From NCBI GenBank assembly GCA_964531735.1, contig CAZHGD010000154.1, positions 1 through 17,711 on the forward strand: DNA of 17,711 bases, in the 5' to 3' direction. The notes below the pieces were generated by a model. That model made no database searches. It saw only the letters and a program-made list of their open reading frames with translations, and had not been told where the DNA came from. Positions 7,990-15,094 of the stretch are shown in pieces. Both the position numbers and the translations under genes were made by a program. Position 1 is the stretch's first letter. Every line of letters begins with the position of its first letter. The stretch is from CAZHGD01 sp964531735. Its GTDB lineage: Bacteria > Armatimonadota > UBA10988.

Positions 7990-8007
7990 CGCCCACCACC
8001 CCGTTGC

Positions 8008-8042
8008 GTCGCGGCGGCAGTCAGTCTTTGCGCCACCGCGAC
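8008..8042. terminator. Possible bidirectional terminator between rpsT and the pentapeptide gene
   Basis: GTCGCGG (8008-8014) pairs with CCGCGAC (8036-8042), and after one mismatch GGC (8016-8018) pairs with GCC (8032-8034). The 13-base loop contains the stop codon of the pentapeptide gene. There is no T-run on either side, so termination is only suggested by its place between converging genes. Confidence 0.35.
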
Positions 8043-8713
8043 AGGCTACGGTCGGTGAGTGGCGATGCGGGTTCAGCACGCGACAGTGACGCGTCCGACA
8101 GGGGGCCGATCCGCAGGTTGAGCGCTGACAGCGCGTGGACCAACACGTCTCGCGCTGGGCGCCAGCGGCGATCGGCAATCAGCGCCTCCAGGATGGGTAG
8201 GTCTTCGTGACTGCCCAGGCTGGTCAGCCAGCGCAGGGCCTCGGCCAACTCCGAGCTGTGCGGCCCGGTCGCGCGCAACACGTCGCCAAACACGACCTCG
8301 GCGTCGGGCGGCCACCGGCTGGGCAACAGGTCGGTGCGCCACAATGCCACGGCCCGCCACGACGAGCCGCTCAGTACTGCACCGGTCAACTGACAGCCGT
8401 CGACTACCGCACCGTGGAGCACGGCCCGCGTCAGGTTGGCGCCTCGCAGGTCCGCCTGCCGCAGGTCCGCCTGCGGCAGCTTGGCCTCACTCAGGTCAGC
8501 TTCACGCAGATCGCAGCCGCGCAGTTCAGCGCGGAGCAGATCGCTCCCCCGCAGATCGGCGCCGCGCAACCGGCTGCCGGCCAACTGAGCCTTGGTCAGG
8601 CTCATGCGTGACAGGTTCGCGCCGGCCAAGTCATAGCCGCCGTCGGGCAACCGCGCCGGCGGCTCGCCCAGACGTTGGGTCAGTCGGCCCTCGGTGAACC
8701 GGTCCGATGTCAC
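8021..8713 (-). CDS. Pentapeptide-repeat protein, 230 aa
   Basis: Residues of roughly 28-115 form about 17 consecutive pentapeptides of the A(D/N)LxG type (GADLRGSDL, RQADLRGANL), which fold into a right-handed four-sided beta-helix. The remaining residues of about 116-230 are not repetitive and look helical (ALRWLTSLGSHEDLPILEALI), reminiscent of one or two HEAT-like helix pairs. There is no signal peptide, so it should be cytoplasmic, unlike the two genes upstream. The start is GTG at 8713 with GGAGG six bases upstream. It lies 47 bases after the CBM-module gene on the same strand and may be the last gene of that operon. The role is unknown; known pentapeptide proteins range from gyrase protection to scaffolds. 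Confidence 0.88.
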   Translation of the reverse strand: MTSDRFTEGRLTQRLGEPPARLPDGGYDLAGANLSRMSLTKAQLAGSRLRGADLRGSDLLRAELRGCDLREADLSEAKLPQADLRQADLRGANLTRAVLHGAVVDGCQLTGAVLSGSSWRAVALWRTDLLPSRWPPDAEVVFGDVLRATGPHSSELAEALRWLTSLGSHEDLPILEALIADRRWRPARDVLVHALSALNLRIGPLSDASLSRAEPASPLTDRSLSRWRKD

Positions 8714-8760
8714 CCGTCGCCTCCACGATCACCATCTACCCGCTCCGCGGCGCGGCCAAC

Positions 8761-11700
8761 CTACGGCGTCTTCAGGATGAAGTGCGTGGTGGGACCCCAG
8801 TTGCCGGCGCCGTCCACCGCGCGGACGTGGACCCAGGCCAGGCCGCGCGGCACGTCGCGGAGGGTCAGCTCGCCGGTCTGGGTCTTCACCTGCGCCGCCG
8901 GCTCCGTGGCCGGGCTCTGGTCGACCTCGTAGCTGTAGCCCTTGACGCCGGTCTCGTCGAACGCTTGCCACTCGATCTGGGCGAGCCGGCTGGTCGACTC
9001 GCGGAACAAGGTCAGACTGAAGAGACCGAACCGGTCGTCCGCACGCGCGTCGGCCGCCAGCCGTCCGAAACCGATGGCCTCGACCACGAACGGCGGCCGG
9101 AAGACCTTCTCGGCCTTCAGCAGGTCAATCAGCGAGAACACCGCCTGGTGCCACTGACCGTCGGCGATGATGCCGTCCACCGCGCCGATCTCGCCGGCGC
9201 CGGGCCGCGCGCTGGTCAGCCGCACCGATCGCTGCTGCACCAGACCGTTGGCATCGCGGACGCGGACCAGCAGGTCGAGTGGCATGCCCGCCGGGATCTG
9301 GTAGTCGCAGGCCACCCAGCCGAAGCGGCTGGCCGCGAACTGCCGGCCGAAGGTCTGCCAGACGCTCCACGGCGCGCCGGCCTTGGTCGGCTTCAGCCAC
9401 AGCGCGCGTCCGCGGCGGCCGTCGTCACCGACCGTCACCTCGGCCGACGCCGCCGGATCGGGCACCCAGGGATCGTAGGCGCCATCGAAGTGGGCATGCG
9501 CGAAGGCCGCGTGCGTACGCGACGAGACGCTGACCTCAGGGCCGCGATGGTCCTCGGACCAGGCCATGGTGAAGCGCCACGCCGGCAGCTTCTCCGGCCG
9601 GTTGCCGGCCAGATCACGAAGCTCGGTCAGCGCCACGGGCACTGACTGCCCATCGGCGAACTGCACCGGCGGCTCGGCGCGCCGACCGTCCCAGCTCAGC
9701 CGACCGGTCACCGGATCGTAGCTCATCGCCCGGCTGTCGAACCCGTACTCGCGCCCGGCCACGGTCAGCCGCACCGAACGCAGATCGAGCGTGGACGACG
9801 GCGCCGCCTTGACCTCCACACCGATGGTGGCCGGCGCCGCGCGACTGCCGTCGGCCGGCCAAACCACGCCGACGGACGGCCGTAGCGAGTTGACGATCAG
9901 ACAGGTGCGCACGGGCCGCGACAGATTGCCCGCCGGGTCGGCCAGTCGCACTTGCAGGTAGTTGGCGCCTTGGGCCAACCGGTCGGTACCGATGCCGTCG
10001 CCCGTCACCAGCTTCGCACCGGCCTCGTCGGCGGTGAACTTCAGTGGGTTGTCGCCCACCATCACGCGCGCGCCGCTGACGCCGACCAGGTCCTGCCCGG
10101 TCCACTCCACTCGGGCATCGGCACCGACCAGCGGTACGAACTCGAAGTCGTCGATGAAGTACTCGGTGCCGGCGTAGTTGCCGGCGAAGCGCCGCGGCGC
10201 CTCGAAACCCGGGCCGCCGGTCAGCAGCATCAGGCCCACCGTCAGATCGGCCGATTGCGGCAGACGCTTCGACAACATGCCGTAGAGGTCCACTTCGGCG
10301 CGGTGCCACTCATTGTCCGCAATCACGTTCGGCACCGCGCCGATGACCGTGTCGTCATCGTCGCGGTCGGTGAACCGAATGCGGTAGTAGTGGCCGTCAC
10401 AGCGCAGGACGAAGTCCACGCGGAGCCGTGGCGGCACTTTGTAGGCGAACCGCAGCAACCGGAACCGGGCCGCATCGAACGGTGTCCGCCGCACGAAGCA
10501 ACTGAACGGCGAGGCGTTCTCGGTGCAGAGCACGCGCAGGCTCCAGCGCCCACTGGCCGCGGTGCGGTCGGTGCGCTCCACCACGGTGCCGCCGGCGCCA
10601 AACGGCTGCCACTCGTCCAGCCCATACTCGAACCCGCCCTCGCCCGGCACCGGCTCGGCGCGGTCACGGCCGGCCCAGCGCAACCATAGACGCGGCTGCT
10701 CCGGGGCTTCCTTATCGAGGGCATCGCGCTTGCGGAAGGTGGCCACCACCGGCTGCGGCAGCTTGTTGCCCACCTCGTCCTCGGCCGTCACGGTCAGCTT
10801 CACCGGCTGGCCGTCGGTCAGCTTCTGGCCCAACGCCGCGAGGTGCAAGGCCAGCTCGCCGCTCAGCGGCTCGTACTCCACCGCCGGATCGTCGAGGCTG
10901 ATGGACCGGCCGTTGACCGTCAGTACAATGCTGCGCGGGGCCACGCCGCTGCCGGTGTCGTCCAACCGACAGCGCCAGATGGCCGGGCAGGCCTCGGCGC
11001 CTTCGGCCGGACGCACCGCGTTGACCCGCGGCGGCGTCGTGTCCACTTCGAGCCGGTAATGCGTCACCGGTCCCCATTGCTCACCGGCGCGCGCCCGCAC
11101 GTGGACGTAATGGACACCGTCGGACAGGCCCTTGAGCGTCAGTTGGCGACTGGTCTCGGTGACCGCGCCGCTGGGGCTGCTGTCCGCGCGCTGGTCCACC
11201 AGCACCGCGAAGCCGTCCACGCGGTCGGTGCCAGGCGTCTCCAGCGTCAGCTTGGCATCGGACGGGCCCGGCCGGCTGACCTCGAAGCGCGCCAGCGAGA
11301 GCGTGGTACCCGTGCCGTTGCCGCCGAAGCCGGCCATCAGGTAGTCGCCCTGGCAGCGGTTCTCCAGCACCAGCTCGCTCAGCCGCAGGTTGGCCACCGC
11401 GGACTGCTGCCGCAGCCAGCGCAACAGTGGCACTTCCAGCGCGTGCCACTGGTCATCGGCCTTGACCTCGGGCAGACGGCCCAGCCACTGACTGCGGCCA
11501 CTGTCGGCCGCTGGACCGGTGAACCCGATCTCGTAGTCCTGATGGCGCAGCCGGGCGAACAGGTTGACCTTCAGCCGCGGGTCGGCGCGGTACCAGAACG
11601 CGAGCCGCGTGTAGACCGGCTCGCTGGCCTCCGGATCGAGGAGGTTCACGCCGAACGAGCCGCCGGAGACCTGGTTGACGATGCGCAGCACCGGACCGAA

Positions 11701-11910
11701 CCGGTCGTCCTTGCCCCGCTCCAGCCGCACCGTCGGCGGCTCGTCGCCCACCGCCCGGGCACTCAGTGGCTGCGTGTCGAACGTGAAGTCGTTCTGACGC
11801 GACGGATGCGTCTGGCTGCGCACGGCCACCCGCGGCGGCGCCGGCGGCGCCGCGTCAGCCCGCGCCAGCAGGACCAGCAGTCCAACGGCCAGCCCACCCC
11901 GCAGTGTCAT
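8761..11910 (-). CDS. Secreted three-unit CBM-like/Ig-Fn3-like protein, 1049 aa
   Basis: The N-terminus is a signal peptide (hydrophobic core LAVGLLVLL, likely cleavage after ADA near residue 21). The rest is built from three repeats of about 380 residues. Each begins with a carbohydrate-binding-like jelly roll whose most conserved point is aD-x-Q/E-WH before an amphipathic segment: W155, W535 and W920. Between and after the jelly rolls lie Ig/Fn3-like domains, the first and last marked by V-H-V-R-A then WGPxTH (W279, W1038). No catalytic motif, sortase signal or C-terminal anchor is visible. It is therefore probably an extracellular glycan-binding or structural protein. The ATG overlaps the previous gene's stop as ATGA and has GGAGG seven bases upstream inside that gene, a clear coupled start. 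Confidence 0.85.
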   Translation of the reverse strand: MTLRGGLAVGLLVLLARADAAPPAPPRVAVRSQTHPSRQNDFTFDTQPLSARAVGDEPPTVRLERGKDDRFGPVLRIVNQVSGGSFGVNLLDPEASEPVYTRLAFWYRADPRLKVNLFARLRHQDYEIGFTGPAADSGRSQWLGRLPEVKADDQWHALEVPLLRWLRQQSAVANLRLSELVLENRCQGDYLMAGFGGNGTGTTLSLARFEVSRPGPSDAKLTLETPGTDRVDGFAVLVDQRADSSPSGAVTETSRQLTLKGLSDGVHYVHVRARAGEQWGPVTHYRLEVDTTPPRVNAVRPAEGAEACPAIWRCRLDDTGSGVAPRSIVLTVNGRSISLDDPAVEYEPLSGELALHLAALGQKLTDGQPVKLTVTAEDEVGNKLPQPVVATFRKRDALDKEAPEQPRLWLRWAGRDRAEPVPGEGGFEYGLDEWQPFGAGGTVVERTDRTAASGRWSLRVLCTENASPFSCFVRRTPFDAARFRLLRFAYKVPPRLRVDFVLRCDGHYYRIRFTDRDDDDTVIGAVPNVIADNEWHRAEVDLYGMLSKRLPQSADLTVGLMLLTGGPGFEAPRRFAGNYAGTEYFIDDFEFVPLVGADARVEWTGQDLVGVSGARVMVGDNPLKFTADEAGAKLVTGDGIGTDRLAQGANYLQVRLADPAGNLSRPVRTCLIVNSLRPSVGVVWPADGSRAAPATIGVEVKAAPSSTLDLRSVRLTVAGREYGFDSRAMSYDPVTGRLSWDGRRAEPPVQFADGQSVPVALTELRDLAGNRPEKLPAWRFTMAWSEDHRGPEVSVSSRTHAAFAHAHFDGAYDPWVPDPAASAEVTVGDDGRRGRALWLKPTKAGAPWSVWQTFGRQFAASRFGWVACDYQIPAGMPLDLLVRVRDANGLVQQRSVRLTSARPGAGEIGAVDGIIADGQWHQAVFSLIDLLKAEKVFRPPFVVEAIGFGRLAADARADDRFGLFSLTLFRESTSRLAQIEWQAFDETGVKGYSYEVDQSPATEPAAQVKTQTGELTLRDVPRGLAWVHVRAVDGAGNWGPTTHFILKTP

Positions 11911-13871
11911 CGACGCACCTCCTGCACGGCGTGGTGGAGCACGTTGCGGCCCTCGAGCCAGACCAACACGAACCGGCCCCGCAGTTCCACCACCAGTTCG
12001 GGCTGACCCGCGGTGACCGCCGGCCGCGCCTCGGCGGCCACCCGCTCGCCTTGCTTCAGGCGCAGCGTGAGCAACTGGCCCTCGGTGGCCAGCTCCATCT
12101 CCAAGGTCCAGGCCTCGGCCGTGCTGGTACTCGGCGCGCCGAGCACCAACTGCACCCGGCCCTTCTGCTTACCCAGCTCGGGCACCTGGAACGACACGCG
12201 GCGGTCACCGTAGAAGAAGCCCTTGTGCCAGCGCGTGGCCGAGCCCGGCGCCTCAATCCACACCGCGCCCGGCGATGCCCAGCCCACCATGTACTGGTCG
12301 GTGACGAAGTCGGCCGGCAGGAACGGTGGCGGCGACCAGAACGTGGCCCGGAAGAAGGCCTTGGCCGCCCGGAACGACGCCCCGCGCCCGGTGGCCAGCA
12401 GGCCGCAACGCCCGGCCGGCAGCGACAGGTCGAACGCGTCGAGCCACGGCTCGTGGTCGACCTTGGCCCGCACCAGACCGTTGTCCCAGCTCACCGACAG
12501 GTGGTGACTGCTCCCGGGCGCCAGGCCGCGGTCGAGGTGGTCGAGCACCGTGACCCGCTCGCCATCGAGCCGCACCAGCTCGCTGGCGCCCGCAGCGCAG
12601 CGCAGGGCCAGCGCCCGACCATCAGCGGTGCGGTGGAGCAGCAGGCCCACCTGACCGTCGCCGGCGGTCACTTCGGCCGACCAGGTGACTTCGCCCCAGT
12701 CGCCCGCCTGCAGCACCAGTTGCCCGCCAGCGGTGGCGCGCGCGGCGCCGCCGGCCAGGTCCCACGGCGCGGCCGTGGGCTGCCAGCGGCCGGGCACCGC
12801 GGTCAGGAAGTCGTCCACAAACACCGGCCAGGTGCGCACATAGACATCGTCGAACAGCGCCCCGGCCACGTCCGGCTTGTCGTCCGCACCGGGCTCGGTC
12901 CACAAGCCCACGCGGCCTTCGCCGAACGCCTGCACCGCCACTTCGAACAACGGCGTCTCATCGATCCAGCCGAACAGGCGCCCACCGCTCAGCGCCAACT
13001 GGACCTTGTACCAGACCTGGTCCTTGAACCCGCCGGGCAGCGGCCGGGTCAGGTCGGTCACCTGGCCGCCGAAGACGCGCTGCAACCGCACGGTGCCACC
13101 GTCGGCATGTTGCGCCGAGGTCCAGCGCAGCCGGTAGTAGTGCCGCTCGTCGATGACCCCGACGGCCAGGCCGAGCGCGCCGGTGCCGTCGCTACGGACC
13201 GCCGCCTGGAACGTGTAGTCGCTCCAGAACGGGTGGCCGGCCACCGCCAGCGACTCGCTGTCGCCGAGGCTGCGGAAACTGAACGCGTTCGCGCTACGCG
13301 ACGCCTTGCTGCCCTGTTGGTTGTTCTCCCACTTGCCGGTCAGCGGCGTCCACTGTCCCAGCTTCTCGTCGGCGCGCATGAAGTCGTCGGCGAAGTAGAT
13401 GTCCTCGGTGGGCTGCAACTCGAGCTGCTCGACCTTCAGGCCCGTCCCGTCGGTGCGGTAGCCCACGCGCCCGACCGGCAGCGAGCGGTCCTCGGCTCGT
13501 GCGCAGACGACCTGGTTGACGATGGCCACCAGCGCCCAGTCCTGACGCTGCACCGCCACCTCGAGCCGGTCGGCGGCCGCCCCGCGGTAGAGCGGGCCGG
13601 CGGCGCCCAACGGCGTGTCGCGCCCGTCCAGCACGCGGTGGAACTGGGCCTGCTCGCCGCGGAGGCTCAGGTACAGGGTGTTGCGGTCGTCACCGTAGTC
13701 GAACAGCAACCGGACTTCGCCCGCGCGCAGCGCGGCCGGCGCGGCGGTGACCGCGGCGCTCAGCCGGTAGTGGTCTCCGGCCGGCTCGTCGAGAAACTGC
13801 TGGTCCGCCGTCGCCAGGCCGGCGACAGCGACGGACAGCAGCAGCCATGGTGCAGTCGTCTTGAGCCTCAT
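11907..13871 (-). CDS. Secreted protein with four LamG/concanavalin-like modules, 654 aa
   Basis: A signal peptide (MRLKTTAPWLLLSVAVAG, likely cleavage after ATA near residue 22) is followed by four beta-sandwich modules starting near residues 25, 162, 353 and 521. The later ones open with DDF or ADF and then G-x-W plus tryptophan-rich strands (DDFMRADEKLGQW, DDFLTAVPGRW, ADFVTDQYMVGW). This pattern fits the concanavalin A-like lectin/glucanase superfamily, including DUF1080-type domains. I see no catalytic acid pair, so sugar binding is more likely than hydrolysis. ATG at 13871 has a GGGAG thirteen bases upstream, a long spacing. It is the first gene of the leftward group and diverges from the pseudopilins. 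Confidence 0.83.
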   Translation of the reverse strand: MRLKTTAPWLLLSVAVAGLATADQQFLDEPAGDHYRLSAAVTAAPAALRAGEVRLLFDYGDDRNTLYLSLRGEQAQFHRVLDGRDTPLGAAGPLYRGAAADRLEVAVQRQDWALVAIVNQVVCARAEDRSLPVGRVGYRTDGTGLKVEQLELQPTEDIYFADDFMRADEKLGQWTPLTGKWENNQQGSKASRSANAFSFRSLGDSESLAVAGHPFWSDYTFQAAVRSDGTGALGLAVGVIDERHYYRLRWTSAQHADGGTVRLQRVFGGQVTDLTRPLPGGFKDQVWYKVQLALSGGRLFGWIDETPLFEVAVQAFGEGRVGLWTEPGADDKPDVAGALFDDVYVRTWPVFVDDFLTAVPGRWQPTAAPWDLAGGAARATAGGQLVLQAGDWGEVTWSAEVTAGDGQVGLLLHRTADGRALALRCAAGASELVRLDGERVTVLDHLDRGLAPGSSHHLSVSWDNGLVRAKVDHEPWLDAFDLSLPAGRCGLLATGRGASFRAAKAFFRATFWSPPPFLPADFVTDQYMVGWASPGAVWIEAPGSATRWHKGFFYGDRRVSFQVPELGKQKGRVQLVLGAPSTSTAEAWTLEMELATEGQLLTLRLKQGERVAAEARPAVTAGQPELVVELRGRFVLVWLEGRNVLHHAVQEVRR

Positions 13872-13959
13872 GGGCGAGGTCCAGCTCCCTCAGGCGCGCG
13901 CCTGTTGCCTAACGGACGTTCCGGACACCGGTCGGGTTCGCCGGCGACCAACCCTCCGG

Positions 13960-13982
13960 ACGTCTCGCCACGGGCGAGACGT
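13960..13982. repeat. Perfect 23-bp palindrome (10-bp arms)
   Basis: ACGTCTCGCC (13960-13969) and GGCGAGACGT (13973-13982) are exact reverse complements around the 3-base centre ACG. It could be a dimeric repressor site or, on the leftward transcript, a very stable hairpin about 90 bases before the LamG-module ATG. No T-run follows in either direction. Confidence 0.7.
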
Positions 13983-14046
13983 TACAGGCCGGCCCGCGTG
14001 GGACGGTACGCACTTCGCCTTGGGTGCCCCGTGGCCTGCCTGACCG

Positions 14047-14101
14047 CGCCAAGTTGCCGCCAAGTTGAACGCACGCTCCACAACTGACCTTGATATGCCA
14101 T
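14047..14101 (+). promoter_or_regulatory. Bipartite upstream element of pseudopilin 1, with tandem 11-bp repeat
   Basis: CGCCAAGTTG occurs twice in tandem (14047-14056 and 14058-14067), 11 bp apart. The second copy extends to CGCCAAGTTGAAC (14058-14070) and is followed after 17 bases by CCTTGATATGCCAT (14088-14101). The same arrangement, with few changes, lies before pseudopilin 2. TTGATA inside it could serve as a -35 box, with a weak TACGGA 18 bases downstream. The match to a sigma-70 promoter is poor, so an activator site is equally likely. Confidence 0.5.
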
Positions 14102-14166
14102 AGTCGAGTGAGCTACGGAAGAACAGCGGGCCTGGCAGTTGGGCCAGCAACCCGTGCTAGACCAAG

Positions 14167-14184
14167 GCCGCAGCCTGCTGCGGC
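14167..14184 (+). promoter_or_regulatory. Leader hairpin just before the pseudopilin 1 ribosome site
   Basis: GCCGCAG (14167-14173) pairs with CTGCGGC (14178-14184) around a four-base loop. Its end is six bases before the GGGAG ribosome site (14191-14195), close enough to influence ribosome loading or protect the 5' end. There is no direct proof of either role. Confidence 0.4.
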
Positions 14185-14201
14185 ACGCCTGGGAGAAACA
14201 G

Positions 14202-14879
14202 ATGAGACCGGACCGGATGCGTGCCTTCACGCTCATCGAGCTACTGGTTGTCATCGCCATCATCGCGATCTTGGCCGCCATTCTGTTCCCGGTCTTCGCC
14301 AAGGCCCGGGAGAAGGCTCGGCAGTCGAGTTGCGCGAGCAACGCCAAACAGATGGGCCTGGCCTTCCACCAGTACGCCCAGGACTATGATGAGCGCCACG
14401 TCTACTACCGCACGAACGCCTCGGCCTGCGGCTTCCCCCAGCAGCCGGTCCACATCGTCAAGTGGTGCGAGGCGATCCAGCCCTACACGAAGAACCTCCA
14501 GCTCTTCATGTGTCCGTCGCTGTCGAGCCAGACCTTCTGTGGCGGCACCAACACGGCCGACAACTACACCTACATCGCGAGCAGCTACTCGTTCAACTGC
14601 CGCGCGCTGGAGGGGCGAGCCATGGCCGACGTGCTGGTGCCGTCGAACCTGATCGCCGTCGGCGAGTGCAACGGACAGTACTGGCGGCCCCGCGTCGGCG
14701 GCTGCAGCGGCCCGCAGTACACCGACGGCCGGCCGCACAACGACCAGCAGAACTGCCTGTTCATGGACGGCCACGTCAAGACCATCGCCAACCAGAAACT
14801 CAACGGCCCGACCACCCAGGCCGACGTCCAGAACTTCCTGCCGTTCGGCAACTCGGCCAACTCTTGGCCCGGCTGGTAG
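14202..14879 (+). CDS. Type IV pseudopilin-like protein 1 (DUF1559-like, H-X9-DG)
   Basis: The 225-aa product has a short leader (MRPDRMRA) and then the type IV prepilin segment FTLIELLVVIAIIAIL with the conserved glutamate at mature position 5 (E13). A prepilin peptidase would cleave before F9. The residue before the cut is alanine instead of the usual glycine. The mature protein continues with FPVFAKAREKARQSSC, a QYAQDYDE segment and several cysteines, including FMCPS and TFCGG eight residues apart. Near the end RPHNDQQNCLFMDGHVK gives H-X9-DG, and the last residues are WPGW. It should sit in the inner membrane or a pilus/secretion pseudopilus. ATG at 14202 has GGGAG six bases upstream; a second ATG at codon 6 would leave a three-residue leader. 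Confidence 0.92.
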   Translation: MRPDRMRAFTLIELLVVIAIIAILAAILFPVFAKAREKARQSSCASNAKQMGLAFHQYAQDYDERHVYYRTNASACGFPQQPVHIVKWCEAIQPYTKNLQLFMCPSLSSQTFCGGTNTADNYTYIASSYSFNCRALEGRAMADVLVPSNLIAVGECNGQYWRPRVGGCSGPQYTDGRPHNDQQNCLFMDGHVKTIANQKLNGPTTQADVQNFLPFGNSANSWPGW

Positions 14880-14903
14880 ACCGGACGATGGCGTCGCCGG
14901 CTG

Positions 14904-14932
14904 CCGGAGCTGCCCGCCCTGGGCACCTCCGG
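14904..14932 (+). terminator. Hairpin after pseudopilin 1
   Basis: CCGGAGCTGCCC (14904-14915) pairs with GGGCACCTCCGG (14921-14932) with one mismatch and a five-base loop, 24 bases after the stop codon; wobble pairs extend the stem by a few bases. No T-run follows, so it may terminate inefficiently or simply stabilise the 3' end of the message. Confidence 0.5.
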
Positions 14933-14961
14933 TGGCGGTCGCTCACCCCGGTACCGGTTGA

Positions 14962-15024
14962 CGCCAAGCTGAACCGGCGGCCAGTTTGGCCCTTGATCTG
15001 CCACACTCTTCCGTGATATGCCAT
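14962..15024 (+). promoter_or_regulatory. Bipartite upstream element of pseudopilin 2
   Basis: CGCCAAGCTGAAC (14962-14974) is followed after 16 bases by CCTTGATCTGCCAC (14991-15004), matching the element before pseudopilin 1 in order, spacing and most bases. A further TGATATGCCAT (15014-15024), identical to the one before pseudopilin 1, follows 20 bases after the start of the TGATCTGCCAC copy. TTGATC with TATGCC 18 bases later could form a weak promoter. Confidence 0.5.
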
Positions 15025-15094
15025 GACCCTAGCCTCTTGGCGCTCAGGCAAGGCGCCCGTTGCTGCCGAGAGAGCCAACCGCACGGAGGTCAGC

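Larger units (their letters stand above)
13872..14201. other. 330-base divergent control region
   Basis: No gene is visible here. The left half, which would be the leader or promoter of the LamG-module gene, holds a 23-bp palindrome and nested inverted repeats. The right half holds the tandem 11-bp repeat and bipartite element of the first pseudopilin, and a small hairpin just before its ribosome site. I could not find a convincing -35/-10 pair for the leftward gene. Confidence 0.7.

Noticed and set aside
11904..14087. Plus-strand open frame of 727 codons opposite the LamG-module gene
   Set aside because: It is antisense to a gene with a signal peptide and module repeats, its translation is rich in Arg/Gln/His/Ala/Val with no recognisable domain, and it has no ribosome site. 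Long antisense frames are expected at this GC content.
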